From the NCBI GenBank assembly GCA_046331665.1, contig JAXLQK010000030.1, forward strand, positions 10,336 through 74,335: a stretch of DNA of 64,000 nucleotides, in the 5' to 3' direction. Position 1 is the stretch's first letter. Each line of letters begins with the position of its first letter. The notes under the pieces were generated by a model, which saw nothing but the letters and a program-made list of their open reading frames with translations, had not been told where the DNA came from and did no database searches. The DNA is from CAWBAT01 sp046331665 (GTDB lineage Bacteria; Acidobacteriota; Terriglobia; Versatilivoradales; Versatilivoraceae). The position numbers and the translations under genes are program-made. This document shows positions 51,501 to 61,187 of the stretch, piece by piece.

Positions 51501-53855
51501 ATGGTGTTTATTCCGGCAGTGATGCGGAGAAGGCAATGTCTGGTGCGCCGCGCACCTTGGGTTGCTTCATTGCTTGGTATTGCCTTCATTCTGCTGGCGA
51601 CCTACGTCGCCAGAAGCCAGACGCGCAAGGGCTTGTCCGAAGGCCGCCCTCCCATGCAAATCCCAACCGGGAACCGGGATATCGTTACCGAAGTTTCCGG
51701 CGGGTACGAGGCCCAATATTTCTTTCGCCGCCTCGAGAAGCCCCCTGATTGGGAACAAAATCTCGAGATCATTTGCGAGCTGAAAAAGAAGTCTGTGGAA
51801 CAGGCAATCGATCGGCTTGAAACGAATCTGGCTGATTTGAAAACCCAGGAGATGGAGCAGAGTTACTATGATGCGGCGGTAAGACGGCACCACACGGTGG
51901 GCCAGCTCTATGCGTTTCAGGGCAACACGGAGAAGGCCCTCGGTCATTTTCAGACGGCCCTTCAAATTGCGATCGATCACGGTTTAGCAGAATTCGCTCT
52001 GGATTTGGAAGAAAGAATCGGGATCACCCAAATGCGGCGCGGCGAAGTGGATAATTGCATCGCAAACCACAATGCCAAAAGCTGTATTTTCCCGATCAGC
52101 AAGGAAGGTCAGCACGCACAACCCGCAGGGTCCCAGGCCGCCATTCAACAGTTTCTGGCCTATCTGAAACAGAAACCTCAAGACCTTGAAGTTCGCTGGC
52201 TGCTCAATATCGCTTACATGACGTTGGGGAAGTATCCGGCTGAGGTTCCCCCGGACTTTCTCATTCCCCCGTCCACTTTCGAATCCAAAGAGAATATTGG
52301 GTTTTTTGAGGAGGTGGCTTCCTTCTGCGGCCTCAATGTCTTTGGACAAGCGGGCGGCGCCGTCATGGATGATTTTGACCGCGATGGCTTCCTGGATATC
52401 GTGGTCACGTCACTAAACCCCTGTGACGGCATGAATTTTTTCCATAATAACGGGGACGGTACATTTACCGATTCTACCGGTCCCGCAGGACTTTCCAAGC
52501 AGTTTGGAGGGTTGAGCCTTAACCACACCGATTACAACAATGACGGCTGGTTGGACTTGCTGGTCGTTCGCGGGGGTTGGGATGTGCCTACCCGTAAATC
52601 CCTGCTCAAGAATAATGGAGATGGGACATTCAGCGATGTGACCGAAAAGGCTGGCTTTGCCCGCCCGGCAACAGCCACGCAGGCGGCCGCCTGGGCCGAT
52701 TACGACAACGACGGATGGATTGATGTGTTCGTCGGAAATGAAAACGCGCCGTGCCAATTGTTCCACAACAAAGGGGATGGGACGTTCGAGGAGGTTGCCC
52801 ATCAGGCAGGGGTCGACCAGGTCCGCTTCACCAAGGGAGTGACGGCGGAAGATTACGATAATGATGGATTCCCGGATTTTTATGTATCCAACGGCGGGGA
52901 TGAAAATTTTCTGTATCACAACAACCACGATGGAACTTTCACCGATGTGGCTCGAAAGCTTGGCGTCGAAAAGCCGCTGTTGAGTTTTGCGGCTTGGTTC
53001 TTCGATTATGACAATGATGGCTGGCCGGATTTGTTTGTCACCAGTTTTCTTCAATCCGTCACTCAGGTTGCAAAGAGCTATCTGAAGCTTCCGGTCGAAG
53101 CCGAAACGCTTCGGCTCTATAAGAACCTGGGCAAGGACGGGTTCCGCGATGTCACGCATGAAGTGGGTCTGGACCGTGTCTTCATGCCGATGGGATGCAA
53201 CTTCGGGGATGTCGATAATGACGGGTTTCTGGATTTCTATCTGGGCACTGGCGCTCCCTCTTACGCCGCTCTCGTTCCCAATGTCCTTTTCCGGAACCAT
53301 GAGGGTCAATATTTTGTCGATATCACCACCTCTTCAGGGACGGGGCATCTGCAGAAGGGACATGGAGTGGCTATTGGCGATCTCAATAATGATGGGGACG
53401 AGGATATCTTCATCAAGATTGGCGGCGCCGTACCGGGCGATCGATATGCGAGTGCACTGTTCAAGAATCCCGGCCACCCTGAGAACCATTGGCTGAAGGT
53501 CCAGCTCGAGGGCGTGAAGACAAACCGGGCTGCCATCGGGGCGCGGCTTACGGTGACGGTCGTTGAGGGAAATCGACGACGCCAAATCTGCCGTACGGTG
53601 AATGCCGGGGGCTCCTTCGGGGATTCGCCGTTTCAACAACACATTGGCCTCGGGAAGAGCTCCCAGGCCGAAAGCTTGGAAGTCTGGTGGCCCACCAGCA
53701 AGACGCGCATGGTCTTCCACGATCTGCAGGCCGATCAACTCTTGAAGATCAAGGAATTTGAACAGACATATACGGTATCAAAACCGCGTTCGTTCGCGTT
53801 TGCGGGGGCTCCTGGAAAGGGCATGGACCATACCAAACACCGTCACAATCCTTAG
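51501..53855 (+). CDS. TPR plus FG-GAP/ASPIC-UnbV secreted protein
   Basis: The 784-residue product has an N-terminal signal anchor (APWVASLLGIAFILLATYVA). A short TPR region (about 100-200) is followed by FG-GAP/VCBS beta-propeller blades, each with calcium-type motifs such as DYNNDGWLDLLVVRGG, DYDNDGWIDVFVGNEN and DYDNDGFPDFYVSNGG. The C-terminus is an ASPIC/UnbV domain with VNAGGSFGDSPFQQHIGLGK. The layout is of the CRTAC1-like family, surface or periplasmic proteins of unknown biochemical role. A second member is at 57156-58904. Confidence 0.85.
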   Translation: MVFIPAVMRRRQCLVRRAPWVASLLGIAFILLATYVARSQTRKGLSEGRPPMQIPTGNRDIVTEVSGGYEAQYFFRRLEKPPDWEQNLEIICELKKKSVEQAIDRLETNLADLKTQEMEQSYYDAAVRRHHTVGQLYAFQGNTEKALGHFQTALQIAIDHGLAEFALDLEERIGITQMRRGEVDNCIANHNAKSCIFPISKEGQHAQPAGSQAAIQQFLAYLKQKPQDLEVRWLLNIAYMTLGKYPAEVPPDFLIPPSTFESKENIGFFEEVASFCGLNVFGQAGGAVMDDFDRDGFLDIVVTSLNPCDGMNFFHNNGDGTFTDSTGPAGLSKQFGGLSLNHTDYNNDGWLDLLVVRGGWDVPTRKSLLKNNGDGTFSDVTEKAGFARPATATQAAAWADYDNDGWIDVFVGNENAPCQLFHNKGDGTFEEVAHQAGVDQVRFTKGVTAEDYDNDGFPDFYVSNGGDENFLYHNNHDGTFTDVARKLGVEKPLLSFAAWFFDYDNDGWPDLFVTSFLQSVTQVAKSYLKLPVEAETLRLYKNLGKDGFRDVTHEVGLDRVFMPMGCNFGDVDNDGFLDFYLGTGAPSYAALVPNVLFRNHEGQYFVDITTSSGTGHLQKGHGVAIGDLNNDGDEDIFIKIGGAVPGDRYASALFKNPGHPENHWLKVQLEGVKTNRAAIGARLTVTVVEGNRRRQICRTVNAGGSFGDSPFQQHIGLGKSSQAESLEVWWPTSKTRMVFHDLQADQLLKIKEFEQTYTVSKPRSFAFAGAPGKGMDHTKHRHNP

Positions 53856-53868
53856 GCTCATAGCCATC

Positions 53869-55128
53869 ATGAAAACATGGGTATTGTTGTTAGTCCTCAT
53901 GCTGGGAGCTTGGGCAGGCCGCACGATGGCCCAGTATCAACTCAATCCGGCCAGGATCGAGCAACCCCTCACCCAGGCTCATGCGAAGTCCCGAGCCTTG
54001 AGGATGGACGAGCTGAAGCGATTGCCTCGAAAAGGGGTTTCTGCGTTTGAGGTCTCGGATTATGTCTATGGAAACTACCAGGGCGATTTTCGAAACCCTC
54101 CGCATGCGGATCTAAATCCACGCCGGGCTTTTATCATTCAATGGGAGAGTCTCCCCTATCGCTTTGTCTTCTCTCATGAAGCCAGCTATTGTCCGTGGTT
54201 TGAATTTCCGTCTGGGGCCGGTGTCAGTTTTCAGTTTTTCGAAGGGAATCTAGGTTGGGCAGAATTGATGAATGTGTGGGGCCGCCGTGAACAAAATAGT
54301 TTTGTCGAGATTCTTGTCCCCGGACCGAAGCGGGTGTGGATCCGCTGGGTTTATTACGGGGTCAATATGGAGGCTGGACAAGCGGCTTACCGCGGCACCG
54401 AAGATTTTTGGGCCTACCCGAATGGTCTCATTTTGAGACGACAGGTTTTCGAATCCTTAATGCCGGAAGATTCCCGAGGCTATGCACGAGAACCCATTGA
54501 ATTGATTGGACTATGTCCCGTGGGACATCGTTGGTTTGACGTATTGCAAAAGGTCAGCTCGACTGAAGAGCGGCACGCACTGGCGGTCCTGGATCCCTTT
54601 TCCCAACGACGCTATGACGTTTTCTGGACGCCTAAAGCAGGAGCCGTCTGGGATTCCATCCATCGCCGGGTCGGCGATAAGGAAACCTGGAAGCAGCTGG
54701 ATGACTCCCCCGGAGTTATTTTCGCCATGCCTTTGGTGGATGGGTTGGCTTTCTGTGCTTTTGGTGACGCTTCCGGCTATCGCCACGATTACACTCGCAT
54801 CAAAGAGCATACCTTCAAGGATACCGGCTATACCGCCTGGGGATCCACCAGCTGGGATCATTGGCCTGTCGGCTGGATCAACAGTCAGGGACACGTCGTG
54901 GATGAAGAGTCGTTTCACCACTATCCGAATTGTTTCGCCACGGTTGGGATGGATTTTTTTGCACTTCCGGACAGAGAGTCGGCTCGAGGGGTATACTTCT
55001 CCCTGATGGGGGTGGGAACGGGGGATGGAGAGCGTATCCGCCAGACCGTCCGTGCCTGGCTTGACGAAAGCAAACGAAATCCCGTCAGTCCGGATTGTTG
55101 TGGGGATTTGCCAGCGACAGGGCCGTAA
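53869..55128 (+). CDS. Secreted protein of unknown function, related to the 48867 gene product
   Basis: From ATG 53869, 419 residues with a signal peptide (MKTWVLLLVLMLGAWAG, cleavage near TMAQ). The body is beta-rich: FIIQWESLPYRFVFSHEASY, VWIRWVYYGVNMEAGQAAYR, YPNGLILRRQVFESLMP, a WDHWPVGWINSQGHVVDEE block and ATVGMDFFALPDRES. It has no known domain that I can name, but block similarity to the 721-residue protein upstream suggests a shared fold. A longer frame starts at 53758 but adds a basic, non-signal stretch. The two related genes bracket an ASPIC-type gene. Confidence 0.6.
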   Translation: MKTWVLLLVLMLGAWAGRTMAQYQLNPARIEQPLTQAHAKSRALRMDELKRLPRKGVSAFEVSDYVYGNYQGDFRNPPHADLNPRRAFIIQWESLPYRFVFSHEASYCPWFEFPSGAGVSFQFFEGNLGWAELMNVWGRREQNSFVEILVPGPKRVWIRWVYYGVNMEAGQAAYRGTEDFWAYPNGLILRRQVFESLMPEDSRGYAREPIELIGLCPVGHRWFDVLQKVSSTEERHALAVLDPFSQRRYDVFWTPKAGAVWDSIHRRVGDKETWKQLDDSPGVIFAMPLVDGLAFCAFGDASGYRHDYTRIKEHTFKDTGYTAWGSTSWDHWPVGWINSQGHVVDEESFHHYPNCFATVGMDFFALPDRESARGVYFSLMGVGTGDGERIRQTVRAWLDESKRNPVSPDCCGDLPATGP

Positions 55129-55272
55129 GAGGGCGAAATGGCGGCCCTTGCCAAGAATGAATTCGATGTGTCGATCAATGCCTCATCCTTCACCTGGGTG
55201 CGAAATCATCCATTTTCTTTTTAATAGGATCCGGTGCGAAAAAGGTTTACCTCTCGGAAAGAGAAGGAAACC

Positions 55273-57159
55273 ATGAGAGATTTTAATCGTGTGAAGAGAA
55301 CTCACCGAGATCTGCCAGGCTCTTCCTCGAGAGCTTTGAGAGGGTTCACTCATTCAAGGAGCTCTCCAGGTTTTGCCAGCATCAACAAAGAAAATGTGGC
55401 CAATACGATTGGAACCCGCGACTGGCGACCTGGGGCGATCATTTGGCTATTGTGGAGTCTCGGCGCCCTTGGGTTCTTTCCCGGGGTTTCCCCGGCGCAT
55501 GAAATTCCCCCGCGTTCTTCGCTTCAAAAAACGACTTCAAAACCAATTGGCAACCCCAAAGAGCTGGTGCAGAAAGCGACCGCCTTGCTCGAGAATGACA
55601 AGATCGCAGATGCTCTCCCTCTTCTGCAGCAAGCCATAGCCGTGGACCCGAGTGATGGTCTGGCACATTATTACCTCGGTTATTGCTTCTGGAAAAAAGG
55701 GCAGGCGGAGTCTGCAACTCTGGAATTCAAGAAGGTTTTGGCGCAGGATCCCGGAAATTCCCTGGCTCAATATTATCTGGGGAGGATTGCGCAATCGAAA
55801 AACCAATGGACCCAGGCGGCTCGTTACTTTGAAGCCATTCTGGCTGGAGGAGATTCCGTCTATGACACCTATGCCCAGTTAAGCCAGGTTTATCAGCACC
55901 AGGGACAAAACGAGAAGGCGCTCGCCCTGTTGTTGAGGGCCGTGCAGGCCGCACCATTGGATGGCAGTCTTCAGTATCGTCTGGGACAGGTTTATCGTCA
56001 GCTGGGCCGGATGGAGGAGGCGCACCGTTCTCTAGAAACTGCCGCCCGGCTTAAACAAGCCGATCAGAAGTCCATCCAGAAGACTTTGGATCTTTCGGTG
56101 GCCATTCAAAATAAAGACACCCATCAGGTCATGCAACTGAGGGGGGAATTATTGGCCGAGTCGGCGCGCGATCCCGATATCTTGATGCAAATGGGAGTGC
56201 TTTTGGGCGGTGGCGGGTATTATGAACCCTCGATAGAGCCCTTACAACGCGCGGCTGCAATCTTGCCGTCTTCATTCGAAGCTCAATTCAATTGGGGACT
56301 TTCTCTTGTACAACTGCGGCGGAATCAAGAAGCCGAGGCTCCCTTGAAGAAGGCGGTCGCGATCCGGCCGGATTCGTTCGAAGCGAATACGACGCTGGCG
56401 GTCCTCTACGTCAGTCGGGACCAGACTGAGGAAGCCATCCGGTATCTGCGGGCGGCACGAGCCACACGGCCTGACAATACGAAGGTGGCCGCGATGCTGG
56501 GACAGCAATATTTGCGGGGATTCTATTTTTCCGATGCGATCGAAACCTTGTCGGCCGCGGTTCGGTTGAAGCCCGATGACCCGTTGCTGCGTTCGCTCCT
56601 GGTCAGCGCTTACCAAAGCGACAAGCAATTTGATCAAGGATTGAAGATAGCCCAGGAGTCCATCCGCCTTTTCCCCTCGAGCGCCCAAGCTCACTTTGAA
56701 GTGGGTGAATTGCTGGCGGGTTTGGGGCGCTATCAAGACTCCAAGCCCTACTATGAAAAAGCCATCCAGCTGGATTCTTCTTTCGTGGAAGCCTACTGCT
56801 CCTTGGGAGACACACTGATCAGGAATGGAGACTATCAGGCAGCCTTCGAAGAATTTCTCGCAGCCCGGTCGCTGGATGAGCACAACGTGCGCGCTGCCCG
56901 TGGGGTTGGACAAAGCCTGAACCGCCTTCAGCGCCATTCAGAAGCGGTCGCTGAGTTGGAGCGAACCATCCGTCTTCTGCCCCCGGATGCCCAAATCTAC
57001 TTCGAGTTGTCTCAGGCGTATACCCGCCTGGGAAACCAGGCAAAGGCCAAAGAGGCAGTGACGATGTTCGAACAACTGCGAGCCAAAGAGACCAAAATGA
57101 GGGATGCGGAACAAAGCCGTCGTTTTGTGGCAGAATCCGAGAAGAACGGGAAACGATGA
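55273..57159 (+). CDS. TPR repeat lipoprotein/secreted protein
   Basis: The 628-residue product starts at ATG 55273 (AAGGA upstream). After about 40 residues a hydrophobic stretch (AIIWLLWSLGALGFFPGVS) acts as signal or anchor. The rest is about twelve TPR repeats from residue 85 on, such as ALPLLQQAIAVDPSDGLAHY and AIQLDSSFVEAYCSLGDTLI. TPR domains are protein-protein scaffolds. It overlaps the CRTAC1-like gene by four bases (ATGA at 57156-57159), so it probably works with that protein at the cell surface. Confidence 0.82.
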   Translation: MRDFNRVKRTHRDLPGSSSRALRGFTHSRSSPGFASINKENVANTIGTRDWRPGAIIWLLWSLGALGFFPGVSPAHEIPPRSSLQKTTSKPIGNPKELVQKATALLENDKIADALPLLQQAIAVDPSDGLAHYYLGYCFWKKGQAESATLEFKKVLAQDPGNSLAQYYLGRIAQSKNQWTQAARYFEAILAGGDSVYDTYAQLSQVYQHQGQNEKALALLLRAVQAAPLDGSLQYRLGQVYRQLGRMEEAHRSLETAARLKQADQKSIQKTLDLSVAIQNKDTHQVMQLRGELLAESARDPDILMQMGVLLGGGGYYEPSIEPLQRAAAILPSSFEAQFNWGLSLVQLRRNQEAEAPLKKAVAIRPDSFEANTTLAVLYVSRDQTEEAIRYLRAARATRPDNTKVAAMLGQQYLRGFYFSDAIETLSAAVRLKPDDPLLRSLLVSAYQSDKQFDQGLKIAQESIRLFPSSAQAHFEVGELLAGLGRYQDSKPYYEKAIQLDSSFVEAYCSLGDTLIRNGDYQAAFEEFLAARSLDEHNVRAARGVGQSLNRLQRHSEAVAELERTIRLLPPDAQIYFELSQAYTRLGNQAKAKEAVTMFEQLRAKETKMRDAEQSRRFVAESEKNGKR

Positions 57160-58904
57160 ATCAAGGCCTGCGTTGGATAAGGTTATTTCTGATGGTGGGT
57201 GTCGCCGCAGGCCTGAGCTACACCCTGTCGCTTCCCGCCGCCCCCTCGCCGGCTCCCTCGCCCATTAGGTTCGAAGACATTGCGGCCCGTGCTGGCATTA
57301 CTCCCGCCCTGATCTGCGGTACGGCAGCAAAAGACTACATTCTAGAAGTGTCAGGGACCGGAGTCGTGTGGTTTGACTATGATAACGATGGATTTCTGGA
57401 TCTCTATTTTGTAAATGGCTCGACCATTCAAAATCTCATCCACCCGGCAAAACCCTCAGAACTGCCCCACAATTACCTGTTTCGAAACAATGGAGATGGA
57501 ACCTTTACCGACGTCACCATGAAAGCCGGGGTTCCGGGGCGTGGCTGGGGAAACGGGGCACTGGCAGCCGATTTTAACAACGATGGCTATGCGGATCTCT
57601 TCATTTCCAATTTCGGCCCCAATGTCTTGTATCAGAATAATGGCGATGGCACCTTCACGGAGGTGACGCGTGCGGCGGGGGTCAGCGGAGGAAATACCTG
57701 GCATAGCGGATCCTCTTTTGGAGACTACGACAATGATGGGTTTCTGGACCTTTACGTGGCTGGATATGTTGATTTTGACATTTTCCACCCTCCCGTCCCA
57801 GGGCAGCTCGTTTGTGCCGTGCGAGGGAAGCAAGTAAAAGCTTGTGGTCCCAGAGGGCTGAAGGGCGCGCCCGATACCCTTTATCATAATAATGGAAATG
57901 GAACCTTTACCGACGTCACCGAACAGGCCGGAGTCAAGGACATCAAACTCTATTATGGATTCTCACCCCTCATTGAAGACCTGGATGGAGATGGTTTCCC
58001 CGATATCGTGGTTACCAATGACTCCACGCCTAATTATTTCTACCATAACAAGAAAGACGGAACCTTCGAAGAGATCGGGGTAAGAGCGGGGATAGCCTAC
58101 AATGGGGAAGGGGCGGAGCAATCCAATATGGGGTTGGCCGTGGGGGATATTGACAACGATGGCCAAATGGACTTGTTCATCACCACCTTTGCGGATGACA
58201 ACTATACCTTGTTCCACAATGACGGGAACGGACTGTTTTCCGACATTTCCTACCCCTCAGGACTGGGAGAAGCCACCGTCCCTTACCTTGGTTGGGCCAC
58301 CTTCTTTTTTGACTATAACAATGATGGTTGGAAAGACCTCTTTTGTCTCAACGGTCATGTGTATCCGGAAGTCGAAAAGCTGTTCAAGGATGTAAAATAC
58401 CTCCAGAGTCCCCTTTTGTTTGAGAATCTTGGCAACCGAAAATTCAAGGACGTTAGCGAGCAGGTCGGACTCAATACATTTCGAATCGCCGGGCGCGGTG
58501 CGGCGCTTGGAGACTTCGATAATGACGGGGACTTCGATATCGCCGCGGTCAATATGGATTACCCACCCCTCCTTTTGCGTAACCAGGGAGGTAACGCACT
58601 GGGCCATTGGTTGGAATTGAAGCTCATCGGCACCAAAAGCAATCGAGATGGCATCGGCGCTCTCGTCAAGGTGGTGGCGGGATCCTTGACGCAAACGGAC
58701 CGCGTTCGCTGCGGAGGGAACTACTTGTCTGGAAACGATCTAAAACTGCTCTTCGGATTAGGAGTGAAAGACCTCGCGGATCATATTGAGATCCGATGGC
58801 CGAGTGGGACGGTAGATCATTTGCACAATGTGAAGGCCAACCAATTCATCACTGTTCAGGAAGGGGCGGGACAGATCGCGTCGCCATTTCGGCCTCTTCG
58901 TTAG
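57156..58904 (+). CDS. CRTAC1-like FG-GAP/ASPIC-UnbV secreted protein
   Basis: The 582-residue product has a signal peptide (WIRLFLMVGVAAGLSYTLSL) and then an FG-GAP beta-propeller with repeated Ca-type motifs (FDYDNDGFLDLYFVNGST, DFNNDGYADLFISNFG, DYDNDGFLDLYVAGYV). It ends with an ASPIC/UnbV domain in which GGNYLSGNDLKLLFGLG and DHIEIRWPSGTVDHL are typical. It is coupled to the TPR protein upstream. The cell-surface role is unknown; bacterial members are abundant in Acidobacteriota and Planctomycetota. Confidence 0.88.
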   Translation: MNQGLRWIRLFLMVGVAAGLSYTLSLPAAPSPAPSPIRFEDIAARAGITPALICGTAAKDYILEVSGTGVVWFDYDNDGFLDLYFVNGSTIQNLIHPAKPSELPHNYLFRNNGDGTFTDVTMKAGVPGRGWGNGALAADFNNDGYADLFISNFGPNVLYQNNGDGTFTEVTRAAGVSGGNTWHSGSSFGDYDNDGFLDLYVAGYVDFDIFHPPVPGQLVCAVRGKQVKACGPRGLKGAPDTLYHNNGNGTFTDVTEQAGVKDIKLYYGFSPLIEDLDGDGFPDIVVTNDSTPNYFYHNKKDGTFEEIGVRAGIAYNGEGAEQSNMGLAVGDIDNDGQMDLFITTFADDNYTLFHNDGNGLFSDISYPSGLGEATVPYLGWATFFFDYNNDGWKDLFCLNGHVYPEVEKLFKDVKYLQSPLLFENLGNRKFKDVSEQVGLNTFRIAGRGAALGDFDNDGDFDIAAVNMDYPPLLLRNQGGNALGHWLELKLIGTKSNRDGIGALVKVVAGSLTQTDRVRCGGNYLSGNDLKLLFGLGVKDLADHIEIRWPSGTVDHLHNVKANQFITVQEGAGQIASPFRPLR

Positions 58905-58953
58905 GTATGAATTCTCGATCGATTGCAGCCGTTCGTTGAAAGGAGCTGTCATC

Positions 58954-59415
58954 ATGCCAAAAAAGAAACGACACAAGACTTGTCGGAGATGTTGCTTTCG
59001 TGGTGTCTTGGTGCGGAAGCAAAACGACCAGATCCTACAACATGCTGGGCTGGTTTCATTCGAATTGGAGACTGGCGGATATGATACCAATCATTTCCAT
59101 GATCCGGCCGGTCAGCCCACACGGCTCACGGTCACTCGCAAAGGGAAACGAGTCAGACTCTCCGCCAATCTGGAATTGGCGAGCGATGCCCCCTTTTATC
59201 GCGTTGCTATCCTGAAAAACGGAGGTAGTGCCTTCTTCGGGATGCCAGCGGTCGATGTGAGCCGGTCTCCCGATGTCCGGACCCTCGTTAACCTGACTTC
59301 TGCGGTAGTGGAAGTGGCTCCAGGAGATTATTTTGAGATTTATCTCCAGGGAAATGTTCCTAATATTTCGATCATGGCTACAGAGAATACCTGGTTTGCG
59401 ATGGAAGAACTCTGA
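58954..59415 (+). CDS. Hypothetical protein, C1q/jelly-roll-like
   Basis: From ATG 58954 (AAAGGAG eight bases upstream; the earlier TTG 58936 includes the site), 153 residues. The N-terminus has a cysteine cluster (KTCRRCCFRG). The body is beta-rich with blocks GLVSFELETGGYDTNHF and VVEVAPGDYFEIYLQG, and it ends NTWFAMEEL. The ending and strand order look like C1q/TNF-like jelly rolls seen in phage and bacterial fibre tips; the call is tentative. No signal peptide is visible. Confidence 0.5.
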   Translation: MPKKKRHKTCRRCCFRGVLVRKQNDQILQHAGLVSFELETGGYDTNHFHDPAGQPTRLTVTRKGKRVRLSANLELASDAPFYRVAILKNGGSAFFGMPAVDVSRSPDVRTLVNLTSAVVEVAPGDYFEIYLQGNVPNISIMATENTWFAMEEL

Positions 59416-59576
59416 AACGCCTCATTGGGTCGGGACTACCAGGTTTAAAGAGCCTTCTTTTTCTTCGTCGAATTGTCTATTTGATTGAAAAAGCTAAGGC
59501 TAAGGCTTATCCTGCCCGAAATAAATAACGATTTTTGAGTGTTGCACTTATTCCCAGTGTAAGGATCAAATTGTCC

Positions 59577-61187
59577 ATGATTGTTGCGGAAACAAACCTG
59601 AAAAATGCTCTATTGAAATCGACTGAAATGCTGCCCGAGGCTGTCCCGCTCTTGCCAGACTACCTCATTGCTTCGGCTCAGCGTTATCCAGAAAAGGTCG
59701 CCCTGGTCTATCAGAAGAAGCGCGTGACGTACGCCGAATTGGAGAGGCGTTCAAACGCGCTGGCACACGGCCTTCTCCAATGCGGGTTGCAGCGCGGAGA
59801 CCGGGTCATTATTTTCGCCGACAATACTATTGAAACCGTCATTTCGTTTTGGGGAGTTCTTAAAGCCAATGGGGTTGTCTCGATCGTGAATCCCCTCACC
59901 AAAGCCGACAAATTGGCTTATCTGCTCAATGATTGTCGGGCCACCATGCTCATTACGGACTCTCATCTCAGTCCGGTCTTTACCGAAGCGACTCCCAAGT
60001 CCAAACATTTGAAGGCCGTCATCGTATCCGGAAAGCCGGATATGGAACAGCTCTCTCATCTCCCCGGATGCCTCCAGTTCGACCACCTGCTGTCTGACCA
60101 AGACGAGGAGACCGCACCCCGCCGGCAGACCCTGGACATTGACTTGGCGGCAATTATTTATACTTCGGGCAGCACCGGCGATCCGAAGGGCGTGATGCTC
60201 ACTCACCGCAACATGCTGACCGCGGCGACCTCTGTCTCCACCTATCTGGGGATCAGGCAGGATGACGTGATCCTCTGCATCTTGCCATTGGCCTTCGATT
60301 ACGGCCTCTATCAAATGATCATGACGTTCCGTCTAGGAGCACGACTGATTTTGGAACGCTCCTTTGCCTTTCCAGCACAGGTTCTGAAAAATGTGGTGGA
60401 AGAAGAAGTCACGGGATTTCCCGGCGTGCCCACCATCTTTGCCATTCTTTCCGAGCTCAAGAATTTGAGCCGCTATGATTTTTCCAGGATTCGCTTTGTG
60501 ACCAACACGGCGGCGGCCTTGCCGGTGAAACATATCGAGTCGCTGAAAACGATTTTTCCGCAAGCCAGGATTTTCTCCATGTATGGTTTGACGGAATGCA
60601 AGCGCTGTACCTACCTTCCACCGGAAGACATCGACCGCAAACCGACGAGCGTCGGAATCGCGATTCCCAACACCGAACTCTGGATTGTCGATGAGCAGGA
60701 CCAGCGTTTGGGCCCTCATCAGGTGGGCCAGCTGGTGATCCGCGGCGCTACCGTGATGCGGGGGTATTGGGAGAAACCTGAGGCCACCCAAAAGAAATTG
60801 CGCCCGGGACCTCTTCCTGGAGAAATGGTGTTATACACAGGGGATTACTGCAAGCTGGATGAAGAAGGGTATCTCTACTTTGTCGGGCGGATGGACGACA
60901 TTATCAAATCCAGGGGCGAAAAGGTCTCCCCCAAGGAAGTGGAGATGGTGTTGATGAATATTGCCGGGGTCAAGGAAGCTGCCGTGATAGGGGTTCCGGA
61001 CGATGTGCTGGGTCAGGCCGTCAAAGCTCTTGTTGTTTTGGAAGCCGGTGTCTCCATCAGCGAAGAGGTGCTCCAACGGGAATGTCTGAATCACCTGGAA
61101 AATTTCATGGTCCCCAAATATGTGTCTATTGTTCCCGAGTTGCCAAAGACGACCACCGGTAAAGTCAAGAAGACGGATTTGTCATGA
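59577..61187 (+). CDS. Acyl-CoA synthetase / AMP-forming acid ligase
   Basis: The 536-residue ANL-superfamily enzyme activates a carboxylate as acyl-AMP and then CoA thioester. Core motifs are present: A3 IIYTSGSTGDPKGVMLTH, A5 FSMYGLTECKR, A7 VLYTGDYCKLDEEGYLYF, A8 GRMDDIIKSRGEKVSPKEVE and A10 PKTTTGKVKKTDLS with the catalytic lysine. ATG 59577 is chosen over a TTG at 59535. The next gene starts by ATGA overlap at 61184. Substrate (fatty, aromatic or other acid) cannot be read. Confidence 0.88.
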   Translation: MIVAETNLKNALLKSTEMLPEAVPLLPDYLIASAQRYPEKVALVYQKKRVTYAELERRSNALAHGLLQCGLQRGDRVIIFADNTIETVISFWGVLKANGVVSIVNPLTKADKLAYLLNDCRATMLITDSHLSPVFTEATPKSKHLKAVIVSGKPDMEQLSHLPGCLQFDHLLSDQDEETAPRRQTLDIDLAAIIYTSGSTGDPKGVMLTHRNMLTAATSVSTYLGIRQDDVILCILPLAFDYGLYQMIMTFRLGARLILERSFAFPAQVLKNVVEEEVTGFPGVPTIFAILSELKNLSRYDFSRIRFVTNTAAALPVKHIESLKTIFPQARIFSMYGLTECKRCTYLPPEDIDRKPTSVGIAIPNTELWIVDEQDQRLGPHQVGQLVIRGATVMRGYWEKPEATQKKLRPGPLPGEMVLYTGDYCKLDEEGYLYFVGRMDDIIKSRGEKVSPKEVEMVLMNIAGVKEAAVIGVPDDVLGQAVKALVVLEAGVSISEEVLQRECLNHLENFMVPKYVSIVPELPKTTTGKVKKTDLS

